The notes under the pieces: generated by a model
What the model was told of the DNA's origin: nothing
The model's database searches: none
What the model saw: the letters and a program-made list of their open reading frames with translations, nothing else
In this document: positions 35,305 to 46,999 of the stretch, one piece after another
Layout: every line of letters begins with the position of its first letter
How positions within the stretch are numbered: the stretch's first letter is position 1
Position numbers and translations under genes: made by a program
NCBI RefSeq assembly: GCF_947179165.1
Contig: NC_077247.1
Span: 16,971,501 to 17,035,500 of the forward strand
DNA: 64,000 nucleotides
From: Solanum dulcamara
Taxonomy: Eukaryota > Streptophyta > Magnoliopsida > Solanales > Solanaceae
Reading direction: 5' to 3'

Positions 35305-37503
35305 TATAACGACCTGAACAAGGGCCAAGAAGTGACAAGTAGATCAGGATGTGAGGGACCCTAACCAAGACATCTTAGCATACATAAGGTAAAGAAACAT
35401 AGTGATATAAGTGGAAGTAATCAACTCAAGGGAATGTGACTAAGGTAAATCAACTCAATAGATGTCTAATCCAGACTACGTCACATAGAGTCTAAACATG
35501 CCTCTAGTCTTATCTTTGATAGGGTCTTAGAACAAGCTCCTAGCTCACCTGAAACATTAGAAGTAGTTCAATGATATAAAATGAAATAAAGTCATGTCCT
35601 TGATGATATGAGGACTCACCAACTTCATGGAGAAAACTAATCACTCTAGCCACGAATTGGATGATCAACGTCCGCTCTTATATAATGAGATAATGTAAAC
35701 AAAATATGCATTAGTAAATAAAAGTTACTAAGAATGTGAGATATACATGAAGAAGTAAAGGATGTGAATAATATGACATACGGTGCATGACCAATCATAA
35801 TGAACATGAGCAATAACTTAAAATCATTTGAAAACATATAAAAACTCATGGTCAATGCATATCATAAAACTTTATCGTAAAACTCATAGCTTAACCAAAC
35901 TTATGTGGGATAAGACCTTTCACCGACATCTAAGATCATTTAAGCTATTACATAGAATCCGATGGAACCGCCATCAAGAAGGGGAAGGATATATTTCTAA
36001 GGCATACTCCATCATGACACTCATCTCAGCTCAACTCAAGCATGTTATATGTGGATCCACTAGCTAGGCCATAAAGGCAACCTACGCGGGCAATATAGTT
36101 TGAGACTTTAGGTTGCTGCTAGGATTTCCTTGGGTAACTAAGTGTATTACCAAACCAAAACCCACTTAGAAGCCCTCTCGGTGCTTAGTCAATATCCTAA
36201 TGGAGACTCATAAAACATGATAATAAAATAGTAAGGAAAGATAGTAACTACCTATCATCCCATATTTATAAAACATATTAGGAATAACTCATTAACTTTA
36301 GTGATTCATAAGAATCCATAACTTCGATGAGAATTGTACTTATCACTATCTTTAACATGATTCTATGAGAATTGGACTTATCCCACAACAATAAATTCTT
36401 TGATCGTGACTTGATCATCATTATAACTTCATAATTTAAAATGATAATCTCAACTTTGGATCATAGAACTTGCATTGAAAATCATTGAAATCATCATTAA
36501 CTCATGCAAATCATCTTTAACCTCATAATCATAACTTGGAAATAGTTTTATATATGGGAATTCATAATTCAACTTAAAATCATTTAATTCATGTGAAAAC
36601 CTACTTGGAATAATCATTTACAATAATTGAAAAAGAAATTGAAACAACCCAATACAATTCATCAAAACTAGGGTTCATAATCAATTGTAAATTGAAGAAA
36701 AACTTGGAGAACTTTGGGACTCCATGGGTGAACAAGGACCATGGATAAATCTCTACATACCTTGATTGAAATTACTCAAAATTAAAGAAGAAATCTTGAT
36801 GAAATCTGGAACCCTAGCTTGAAACTTGAAGAGAAACCTTGAGAGATTTGAGTTCCTTGCCTTATAGAATTTTGGGAGAGTGATTTACAATAAGAGAATT
36901 TTGAAAGAATTGGGTAGACATAGTGTTGAATATTGCCATAATTGTGTCTAGGTTCATTGAACAATACTTGGAATTATGCTCTTTAATTAAATCTTCAAAA
37001 TCGACCCTACGAATTGACCCTATGGGTCATAGATAAGATGATGAGTCAACAAGACAACTTGTCCTATAAGTCTGATAAAATGGTTTAGATACGTCAATTC
37101 ATCTACGGGTCATAGACTTATCGTATCATGCAGGTCTCAAAAACTTGAAATTATAGGTATCTAAAGTTTAATTACGATTTATTCCTATGACTCATAACAA
37201 CTTCTACGAACCATCCTGTCAAGTCATAGACTTCATCTTGAGGGACCTCTGAAAATGGCCTCTGATGTTGGGTTTTAATTGCTTATTATGATTCATAGAC
37301 ATGCCTATGACTCGTCCCGTTGAGTCGTAGGGTATCACGTGAAGTTGGTTATTGATGAACACTTGGGACTTACTCTACGAATCACTTTTACTAGTTGTAA
37401 AACTCCCTATGAGTTGTAGATGGACTCGTAAACATGAGTCATTACAAAAAAAAATTGAAAATTTTCTCCTTGGCTCCAACTTTCCAACTTCTGAAGTCTT
37501 ACA
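35305..37503 (-). repeat. TE-G 3' LTR
   Basis: 2199 bp, minus-strand start TGTAAGACTTC at 37503, decayed end at 35305 (plus strand TATAACGACC where the other LTR has TGTCACGACC). It aligns with 42579-44606 at roughly 85% by eye. U3 palindromic units are at about 37010-37440. Confidence 0.87.
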
Positions 37504-37750
37504 ATATCTCCCCATTAGGAACATTAATCCTCGAATGAGATTAACATATCATAAGAAGGACATGAAAAGAGGACTAGCGACCCAACATGATAATAATGAT
37601 ACCTTAAAATGCATAGAACTTGAAAACTTCAACTTAACATAAAATTATGACTTTAAAATCAATTTTCATGAACATGCATGCATATGAATGACATAGGAGG
37701 AACTTAATATGTAATAATTCAATAAACTTGAATAAGAACAACTTACTATT
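37504..37750 (-). other. TE-G polypurine tract and 3' untranslated region
   Basis: The minus strand ends GGGGAGATAT against the LTR (37504-37513). The rest is spacer down to the pol stop at 37751-37753. Confidence 0.78.
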
Positions 37751-39155
37751 TTAGGCTTGAGTAGAGGAAAAGAGGTACGAGTATCGTTTTATCATATCCA
37801 CCTCAGCCTCCAAAGTAGTACTTTCTACTTGTTGATTCCCAAGGACACAACTTCTTTGTTTCTTAACTTCTTAAATTGTTGGTATAATATTTCCAAGAGA
37901 ACTTGTTCATATGTCAAATTCTCTTCAACACTTACATCTTTCAATGGTACAATGGAATTTGGGTCACCCACGAACTTCCTCAACATCGATAGATAAAACA
38001 CCTGGTGAACCATAGCTAACTCAAGTGGCAAATATAACTCATAAGCCACTTTTCCAATGAGTCTCAATATCTTATAAGGTCCAACGTATCTAGGACTCAA
38101 TTTCCCTTTCTTACCAAAATGCATTACACCCTTCATGGATGAAACCTTCAAATAGACCCAATCAACCACCTCAAATTCGAGCTCTCTCTTCCTAACATCC
38201 GAATAGGACTTTTGATGACTTTGAGACATCTTCAATCTCTCCTATTTGAGTCTTACCTTCTCCATAGCATCTATCACAATATATGGACCAATTAAGGTCA
38301 TCTCTCCTACTTAAAACCATCCCATCAGGGATCTACATCTTCTCCCATATAATGCTTCAAAAGGAGCCAATTGGATGCTAGAGTGATAACTATTATTATA
38401 GGAAAACTCAATTAATGCAAATGTTCATCCCAACTTCCTTTAAAATCAATAACACACTACCTAAACATATCCTCTAAAGTTTGGATTTTTCTTTTGGCTT
38501 GACCATTGGTTTGAGGATGGAAAGCGGTACTTGACTTAACCTTTGTACCAAGACCCTTTGAAATGACTTCCAAAAATGTGAAGTGAATTATGTACCTTGA
38601 TCCGATATAATGGAAAAGGAAATACAATTAAGTCTTACCAACTCACAAACATACAACTTAGCATAGTCTAAGTTACCATAAGAAGTCTTAACAGGTAGAA
38701 AATGAGCCAACTTGGTCATCCGATCTAAAACAACCCAAATGGAATCATGTTGCTTCTTAGTATAAGGCAAACCCATTAAAATCCATATTTACACCTTCCT
38801 ACTTCAAAGTAGGAATTTCAATGTCTTAGGCTAAACCTCCTGGTCTTTGATGCTCAACTTTAACTTGTTGGCAATTTGGATATTTGGCTACAAATTCTGA
38901 TATGTCCTTCTTCATGCTATTGTACAAATTCACCTCCCTTAGATCATGATAAATCTTTGTGGAACCCGGATGAATTGAATATTGAGAACTATGAGCCTCA
39001 TTCAATATCAACTCTCTTAACCCATCAACATTAGGTACACACAACCGACCTTGGTAACGTAGTATTCCATCTCCCCCTTAAGAGAAAGCCTCAATGGCTT
39101 TTTAAGTAACTAATTTCTTTAACTTAACTAACATCGAATCATAATCTTATTTCAC
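37751..39155 (-). pseudogene. TE-G integrase and chromodomain remnant
   Basis: Minus-strand pieces run in order. The zinc finger (39044-38826) has HSSQYSIHPGSTKIYHDL and CQQVKVEHQRP, with its first Cys pair changed to YPNC. The core (38776-38588) has GLPYTKKQHDSIWVVLDRM (first Asp) and SIISDQGT (second Asp). The glutamate region near 38500 is frameshifted. The C-terminus (38235-37825) runs KSYSDVRKRELEFEV, WVYLKVSSMKGV, KLSPRYVGPYKIL, AYELYLPLELAMVHQVF. It then enters the chromodomain-type tail (EILYQQFKKLRNKEVV, shift, ESTTLEAEVDMIKRYSYLF). A stop lies at 37751-37753. Frameshifts separate the pieces, so no enzyme can be made. Confidence 0.86.
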
Positions 39156-40700
39156 CTATACATCCGCCACAAGCGACGATTCCGAACCATTATGTACAAG
39201 AACATCCCCATCATCGGAGTCAACCAACCATATACCTAAACATGCCAACATATGAACATTCTTAACCAATGTTTTCTTAAGTTCCTCAACATGTACAACA
39301 CTACTCATGGATAATCTACTTAGTATATCGGCAAACATATTAGCTTTGGTCAGATGGTACAACAAACTCATGTCATAGTCCTTCAATAATTCAAGCCATC
39401 TCTTTTGCCAAAGGTTCAAGTCCTTTCGCTTAAACACATATTGTACACTCTTATGGTTGGTGAACACATCCATATGGACACCATAAAGATAGTGTCTCCA
39501 AATCTTTAAATCAAACACAACCGCTGCTAGTTCAAGATCATAGGTTGGATAATTTCGTTCAGGCAGCTTAAGTTGCCTAGAAGCATAGTCTATCACCTTA
39601 CCATGTTGCATCAAAATACATCCGAGACCAACCTTTGAAGCATTACAATATACCATGAGATAATCAAATCCTTCCAACAACCCCCTAGGTTCCAGACCCA
39701 GGAGTTAACTTTCCCATATGAGCATTCGGTATATGTATCAGTCCATGGAAGAGTGAAAGGGTCACCACTACTGAAGAGCAAGGACAAGATAGGACCAGTA
39801 GTGAGACAATCTTATAACTCTTGAGAACACTCTTCATAATCTTCCGACCATTAAAACTTTACATTCTTTTGAGGCAACTTGGTCAAAGGTGAAGAGATTG
39901 ATGAAAAGCCTTCCACAAATCTCCTATAGTATACGTCTAGCCCAAGAAACTTCTAATGTTTGAAGGGGACAACAGTCTAGACCAATTATTAACCACCTCG
40001 GTTTTCTTAGGATCAACCATAATCCTTTCACCAGACACAATATGACAAAGAAAAGCCACCTTCCTTAACCAAAACTCACATTTATTGAACTTGGAAAATA
40101 GTTGTTTGTCCGTTAGAGTTTGCAACACAATCCTCAAGTGATTAGAATGCTCCTCCTCATTTCGAGAGTAAACAAAGATGTCATTGATGAAGACAATCAC
40201 AAACATTTCCAAATACTATTTGAATACCCTATTTATCAAGTCCATGAATGCTGTGAGGGTATTAGTCAAATCAAATGACATAACTAGGAACTCATAACAT
40301 CCATACCATGTTTGAAATGTCATTTTAGGAATGCCACACTCCCTTACCCTTAATTGGTGATAACCAGAATGAAGATCAATCTTAGAGAAGTAACTTGACC
40401 CTTGCAATTGATCACACAAATCATCTATGCTCAGAATTGGTTATTTATCTTGATGGTTACTTTGTTCAATTGCTGGTAGCCAATACACATACGTAGTGAA
40501 CTATCCTTATTTCTAATAAACAAAACAGGAGCACCCCATGGGGATACACTTGGTCTAATGAAACCTTTGTCTAATAAATCTTTTAATTGGTCCTTTAACT
40601 CCTTTAATTCCGTCGAGGCCATTCGATAAAGAGGAATAGAAATATGTTGAGTACCTAGAAGGAGGTCTACTGAAAAATCAATCTCCCTTTTAGAAGGATA
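39156..40700 (-). pseudogene. TE-G reverse transcriptase and RNase H remnant
   Basis: RT pieces are [46 protein letters not shown] (40622-40431), [16 protein letters not shown] to VMSFDLTN (40419-40216) and FINDIFVYSRNEEEHSNHL (40212-39937). The YxDD site is FIND, so one catalytic aspartate is lost. RNase H is open for 174 codons at 39680-39156. Its first and third acidic residues are Asn (VYCNASKVG, FTNHKSV), while YDLELAA and FADILSR keep theirs. Between LTTGPILSL and LEGFDYLMVY lies about 100 bp of unrelated sequence (roughly 39677-39780). Confidence 0.87.
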
Positions 40701-42400
40701 CCAGGAAGATCATCAGGGAACACATTCAAAAACTCATTGACAATAGGGACCGACTCTAGAATAGGAACTTCAAAATTTTCATCCCAAACCCTCACAAGAT
40801 AGTATTACAACCTTTGGAAATCATTTTTCGATCTTTATGGCATGAAATGAATTGAACTTTGAACACAAAATTACTATTCTTCTATTCTAGGACTGGTTCA
40901 TTTGGGAATTGGAACTTAACCACTCAGTTTCTACAATAAATAGAAGCATAATATGCATATAGCCAATTCATACCAAGGACAACATCAAAATCGCTCATCT
41001 CAAGCTCAATAAGATCTCATATAGTAACTTTATGGAAGACCGTAACCAAACAACTTATATAGACTCTTTTATCCACAACCGAGTCACTAACAGGACTATA
41101 AGAGGAGAAAAGCTTTAACAATGTTTTGGGGCTTACATCGAATCTCATGGATAAATAAGGGGAAACAAAAGACAAATTTGCACCTGAATCATGTAAGGCA
41201 TAAACATCATAGTGAAAGACCTATAATATACCGGTAACCACATTAGGAGCCTCCTCAACCCCTTGCCTACCATGGAGAGCATAAAACCAATTATTGGATT
41301 GACCACCATTGGTTACACTTGAGCACCTTGTCCTCCATGAGCAAATTATCCTTGAGGACGACCATCTTTAACATTGCATTCCTTTGCATGATGACCTGGC
41401 TTACCATACCAATAGCACATATTCAAACACGCTAAATACTCACACTTGTGGTTCTTACCATATTTCTTGCATGCAAAACTAACTTGGCCAAAAGGATCAC
41501 CTCCTTGAGGCTTAGGGTTGGACACCCTATCCTTGTCAAACCTTAGATTAGTGGAATTAGAAGACCCTTGGCTAGAGTACTTTTGGCGAGAATGAGGACA
41601 TCTAGCACCTTTGAACTTACCATATGAAAAATCACCACCATCGATCCTTGGCATCTTGGAATCTTTATTCTTCTCCCTTAGTTTCTCACCCTTTATTTAC
41701 TCCATAGAGGCCATAAGTGTAGATATGTCCATCTCCTAAATCAACATAGCCATTTTGCACTCCTTTGAGACCATATCCAACATACTCAACATAAACTTGC
41801 TCATACGAGCTCTTGAGTCAGCAACCATGAATGGAGCATATTTTGACAATTGAGTAAACTCTAGGGCATACTCACTCACACTCGTACTACCTTGCTTAAG
41901 GTTGATGAACTCTTACACTTTGGCCTCCCTCAACTTCAATGGGAAGAAGCGAACAAGAAATACCCCTTTGAACTCATCCCAAGTCACGTGATCTGCCTTT
42001 ATAGGCCTTTCACTTTTCCTTTGATCATACAAAATATGAGAAACACCCTTCAATTGATATGTAGACAAGTCCACCCTCTGAACTAGACTAATCCCCATGA
42101 TATCCACAATCTTGTGAATTCTATCGACAAACTCTTGTGGATCCTCTTTAACTTTAGAACCCCAAACTATAGAGGATTGATCCTCATGAAATCACTCTCG
42201 TTGCTTTCATACCAACATTTAGGTTCACAAAAGCAACTACTTCACTGTTAACTTGGGGTGTAACGGGTTGTGCAAGTACTTAAAAGGCCACTCGAAACTT
42301 GACATTAGAGACTTAATCATTTAAAGGATCATTCGAAGCTTGTTTGTCCTCTTCAACCACATTCCTTCTAGCGGGAAAAGAATAAGTATTAGTGGGAAAA
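40701..42400 (-). pseudogene. TE-G gag and protease remnant
   Basis: The gag reading starts near 42375 (an RRNVVEEDKQASN N-terminus; start codon not preserved). It passes VKEDPQEFVDRIHKIVDIMG, VDLSTYQLKGV, WDEFKGVFLVRFFPLKLREAKV (42107-41913) and SEYALEFTQLSKYAP. It ends in a basic linker and the CCHC knuckle CYWYGKPGHHAKEC near 41420-41380 (second Cys is Tyr). The protease DSGANLSFVSPYLSMRF follows, with the active Asp-Ser-Gly at 41190-41182. Then comes a decayed linker with an [12 protein letters not shown] block leading into RT. Stops and shifts occur throughout. Confidence 0.83.
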
Positions 42401-42578
42401 GACTTAACCACTCTACCACACGACATAGATCATGAAAGAAATGAGACTTTTCCTAAGACATTTCCTACCTTGTTATTCATAGATGTGACTCACTTCACAC
42501 TAATGAATAAGACTCTACTTAACGCATCATGTTAGACTCCTTATGACTCTTCTAAACCTTGTGCTCTGATACCAAATT
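42401..42578 (-). other. TE-G primer binding site and leader
   Basis: The minus strand reads TTGGTATCAGAGCAC at 42575-42561, an exact initiator-Met tRNA primer match, three bases from the LTR. The leader shares the ATGATCTATG(T) region with TE-J and TE-M. Confidence 0.87.
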
Positions 42579-44606
42579 TGTCACGACCTGAACTAGAGCC
42601 AAGTCGCCACACAACAATTGGGAAGCCATATTAGCATACATTCCATAGATATAGTAAGGAAACATTGTGATATAAGCAGAAGTAATCAACTCAATGGAAT
42701 TGGACTAAGGCAAATCAACTCAATAGATGTCCAATCCGGACTACATCATATAGCGTCTAAACATGTCTCTAGTCTAATCTTTGATGGGAGTTTAGGACAT
42801 GATCCTATCTTACCTGAAACATTAAAAGTGGGTCAATGATACAAAATGAAAGAAAGTCATGTCCTCGATGATATGAGGAGTCATGAACTTCTTGGAGAAA
42901 ACTAATCTCTCTAGCCACCAATCGGATGATTGACGTCCGCCCCTACATTATGAGACAATGTAGGAAAAATATGCATTAGTACATAAAAGGTACTAAGTAT
43001 GTGAGATATGCATGAACAAGTAAAGGTACGCGAACAATATGACATAAGATGTGTGACCAATCATAATGAACATGAGCAATAACTTAAAAGTATTTGAAAA
43101 CATATGAAAACTCATTATCAATGCATATCATAAAACTTCATTGTAAAATTCAGAGCTTAACCTACAACTTGTATGGGATAAGACCTTTAACCGACATCTA
43201 AGACCGTGCGAGCTATTATATGAAATCTGATGGAATTCTTATTGAGAAAGGGGAGGCTACCTTATCGAGGCATACTCCATCATGGTACTCATATCAACTC
43301 AACTCAACTATGCTATATGTGGATTCACTAGCTAGGCCATAAAGGCAACCTACATGGGTAATGTATTTTGGGACTTTAGGTTACTGCTAGAATTCTCTTA
43401 GGTAACTAACTACGTTATCGGACTGAACCACACCTAGAAGCCCTCTCGGTGCTTAGTCAATATCCCAACAGAGACTTATAAAACATGATCATAACATAGT
43501 AGGGAATGATAGTAACTACCTATAAATCCATCTGTATAAAACATATTAGGAATAGTTCATTAACTTTAGTGGTTCATAAGAATGCATAACTTCGGTGAGA
43601 ATTGTGTGAGAATTGGACTTATCACCATATTTAATATGATTGTATAAGAATTAAACTTATCACACCATAATAACGTCTTTGATCATAACTTGTATATCAT
43701 CATAACTTTATCATTTAAAATCATAATCTCAACTTTGGATCATAGAACTTGCATTGAAAATCATTGAAATCATCATCAACTTATGAAACTCATCTTTAAC
43801 TTCATAATCATAACTTAGAAATAGCTTTATGCATGGGAATTTATAATTCAACTTAAAATTATGCAATTCATGTAAAAACATGCTTGGAATTATCATTGAT
43901 AATAATTCAAAATAAAATTGAAATAGCCAAATGCAATTCATTAAAACTAGAGTTTATAATCAATTGTAAATTGAAGAAAAGCTTGGAGATCTTTGGGACA
44001 CCATGTGTTAAAAGGAACCATGGATGAATCCCCTGATACCTTGTTTGAAATTACTCAAAATTGAAGAAGAAATCTTGAACCCTATCTTGAAACATGAAGA
44101 CAAACCTTGAAATAATTGAGTTCCTTGCCTTAGATATAGGGTTGAATGTATCCATAATTGTGTCTAGCTTCATTGAATCAAACATAGGAAATGACAAAAA
44201 TTCCGTTCCTTAAATTATCAAAACTCAACCTAGGGATTGACCCTACGGTTCATATAGAAGATAAAAAAAAGGCTTATTCGAGCCTCTAAAGTTTGCAAAT
44301 CAGTCATTATTATGACTCATACACTCATCTACGGGTCATCGACTTGACCGTCCTGCAAGTCTAAAAAGCCTGAAATTATAGGTCTCTGAAGTATAATTAT
44401 GATTCGTTCCTATGAGTTGTAACAACTTCTATAGGTATCACCAAAAGTTTGTTTTGGAAGAACCCTTGCGACTCACTTTATGAATAACTCCTACGAGTGG
44501 TAGAAGTCCCTACAAGTCATAGAGGGACTCGTAAACATAAGTCATTTTGAACTTTTTTTGAGAATTTTCTACTTGACTCCAACTTTTCGACTTTTGGGGT
44601 CTTAAA
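42579..44606 (-). repeat. TE-G 5' LTR
   Basis: 2028 bp, plus-strand left end TGTCACGACCTG, right end GGTCTTAAA (decayed GGTCTTACA). It is about 170 bp shorter than the 3' LTR. A hairpin pair lies at 42942-42996 and U3 palindromes at about 44240-44540. No gene is visible. Confidence 0.87.
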
Positions 44607-44611
44607 CTATC

Positions 44612-46329
44612 CCTTCAAAACATTCATCCTTGAATGAGATTTAACTAGCATAGAAAGGACATGAAATGTGGACTAGCAACCCAACATGACTTAACATAAA
44701 GCATAACTTTAAAATTCAATTTCAAGAACATGCATGCATATGAAAGACTTAGGAAAACTGAACAATAGGAGCCTTAAAAAATTGAGCATGACTAACTTAT
44801 TACCTTAGGCTTGAGTAGAGTGGAAGAGATGAGAATGTCATTTCATCATATCCTCTTTCGCTTCTAATTTAGCTCTTTTGAGTTATTAATTCCTCCAAAG
44901 GTCTTTGACGGATGCAACCTCCTTGTTCCTCAATCTCTTAACTTGCTGGTGAAAAATTACATCCAAAACCTCTTCATAGGTCAAGCTTTCCTCAACATTC
45001 ACCATTTCCAAAGGAACAATGGAATTGTATCTCTTACATATTTCCTGAACATCGACAAATGAAATACTGGATGAACCATAGCCATTTTCGATGGTAACTC
45101 TAACTCATAATCAACCTTACTAACACGCGTCAAGATTCTATACGACCCCACATATTTAGGGCTCAACTTTCCCTTTTTACCAAACCAAACTACACCTTTC
45201 GTGGGTGATACCTTCAAGTATACCCAATCATCCACACCAAACTCAAGATCCTTTCTCTTAGTATCAGAATAGGACTTTTAGTGACTTTGAGCCATATTCA
45301 ACCTTTCCCTAATGACCCTAACCTTTTTCAAGGCCACAAGCACCAAAATGGGACCCCACAAGGTCATCTTACCTACTTCAAACCAACCAACCGAAGACCT
45401 ACATCGCCGCCCATATAAAGCTTCAAACGATGTCATCTCAATAATTGAATAGTAGCTATTGTTGTTAGCAAAGTAAATAAGCGGTTGATGGTCATCCCAA
45501 ATCCCTTTGAACTCCAAAACACAAGCCCTTAAAATATCCTCTAGTGTTTGAATTGCTCGCTCGTCTTGCCCATCAATTTAAGGGTGGATTGCGGGTACTT
45601 AGCTTCACCTTAGTACCAAGTCCCTTTTGAAATGATTTCCAAAAATGTGAAGTGAATTGGGTACCACAATCCTAAATAATAGATAATGAAATACCATACA
45701 ACCTTACTAACTCCTGAATATATAATTTGGCATAATCGTCGGTGCTGTAAGAATTTTTGACCGGTAGGAAGTGAGCCGAGTTTGTCATTCTATAAACAAT
45801 CACCCAAATCTATTCATGATGATTCTGGATACGGGACAAACCTACAACAAAGTCCATATTCACATATTCCCACTTCCAAGTAGTGATTTAAATGTCTTAT
45901 GCTAGGACACCTAGCCTTAGGTGTTCGGCCTTAACTTGTTGGCAATTTTGCAATTTGACCACGAACCTTGCTATGTCCTTCTTTATACCACCCCACCAAT
46001 AAATCTCCTTCAAGTCTCGATATATTTAGTCAAATCAGAGTGGATAGAATATGAAGAATTATGAGACTCTTTCAAGATGAAACCCCTTAGGCCATCACAT
46101 CCAGACGTATAACCGGTCTTGGTCCTCCCCCTTCTGAAAAGACTTCTACTTTCTATTCTTTCACCAATTTTCTTAACTCCACTAACATCAGGTCAAGGTC
46201 TTGTTTTGACTTAAATCTACTATCAAAGATGATACTGTCCCATTGTGTACAAATACTCCACTGTCATTAGAATGACTCAACTTCAACCCCAATCTTTCCA
46301 ATCGGTGAATAAACTTTACCAACTCTCTA
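44612..46329 (-). pseudogene. TE-F integrase and RNase H end (with 3' untranslated region)
   Basis: 44612-44804 is 3' untranslated sequence; the pol stop is at 44805-44807. Reading down the minus strand from 46329 there is an RNase H-integrase linker (SNDSGVFVHNGT). The zinc finger region follows at about 46090-45890 (YWWGGIKKDIARF, CQQVK). The damaged core at 45880-45540 keeps a partial GLSRIQ start and an AERAIQTLEDIL-like glutamate motif. FKGIWDDHQPLIYFANNNSYYS and [19 protein letters not shown] lie at 45517-45278. WVYLKVSPTKGVVWFGKKGKLSP to AMVHPVFHLSMFRKYV lies at 45235-44999, then the chromodomain tail QQVKRLRNKEVASVK near 44930. It is shifted at least three times. Confidence 0.84.
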
Positions 46330-46999
46330 TGTCATGACCCAACCTAGGGCCTAGTCATAACACAGAGATTGAAACCTCAAAAGATCCCAACAAAGCCTCT
46401 TAGCATACATTACATTCATAAGGTAAGCTAAAATATTATAAAAATAAGCGGAAGAATAATCTCAAGAATGAAAGTCGAGAAATGAACATGAAATCTCAAG
46501 TCATATGTCCATACAGACTACATCAACTCTACGTCTAAACATTCCTTTATCATACTAACATAGGAGGAGGCATAGAACAAGCCACTATCTCCCCAAAATA
46601 GAAGGAAACATCTCAAAATATCAACATAGTCTTAAGGATAGAATGAAATAAGCTCGATAGGTAGTCCCCAAAGCATGAGGACTTACCAAATCAATGAAAT
46701 AAGTCTTCTATCTAGACATGAGAGTGTGTAGGGAGATTGCCAAACCCTACATTATAAGACAATGTAGGCAAAAGTATGCTTTAGTACATTTGAGTGTACT
46801 AATTATGTGAACGATGCAATGCATGACATAAAAATAATGATGTAATGATCAACATTAGGACACATAATAAGTAAATCATTTATACGTGATAGAAAATCAA
46901 AAGTAAAGCTAATTTCATCTAAAACCATAACTCAATCTTATAAAGAGAACTTGTACAATGCATGTATAGTCATAAGTCATAACAAAAAATATTCATAAG
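46330..46999 (-). repeat. TE-H: LTR fragment truncated by TE-I
   Basis: The plus-strand left end TGTCATGACCCAACC is the 3' end of a minus-strand LTR related to those of TE-I, TE-J and TE-M. It inserted into TE-F pol. After 670 bp it is interrupted by the 5' LTR of TE-I at 47000. The remainder is not seen on the other side of TE-I. A hairpin pair lies at about 46764-46803. Confidence 0.78.

Larger units (their letters stand above)
35305..44606 (-). mobile_element. TE-G: complete minus-strand chromovirus inserted in TE-F's polypurine tract
   Basis: 9302 bp with LTRs 42579-44606 (5') and 35305-37503 (3'). Flanks CTCTC (35300-35304) and CTATC (44607-44611) are a 5-bp duplication with one mismatch. 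The interior retains, in order, primer site, gag with CCHC knuckle, protease, RT, RNase H, integrase, chromodomain and polypurine tract. It is the best preserved coding interior in the window, yet contains many stops and frameshifts. Confidence 0.9.
33037..46329 (-). mobile_element. TE-F: minus-strand chromovirus split by TE-G
   Basis: The 3' LTR (33037-35295) is followed by nine bases of polypurine-tract sequence (complement ATATCTCTC). These continue, after the 9.3-kb TE-G, at 44612 into the rest of the tract and the integrase gene. The pol reading ends at 46329, where LTR fragment TE-H begins. Joining the two flanks of TE-G gives the usual GAAGGG...GAGATAT tract seen in the other elements, which supports a single ancestral element. 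Confidence 0.78.

Noticed and set aside
35305..46329. Tandem LTR-interior-LTR-interior array from unequal recombination
   Set aside because: The 5-bp flanks of TE-G and the rejoined polypurine tract of TE-F fit a simple insertion of TE-G into TE-F better.
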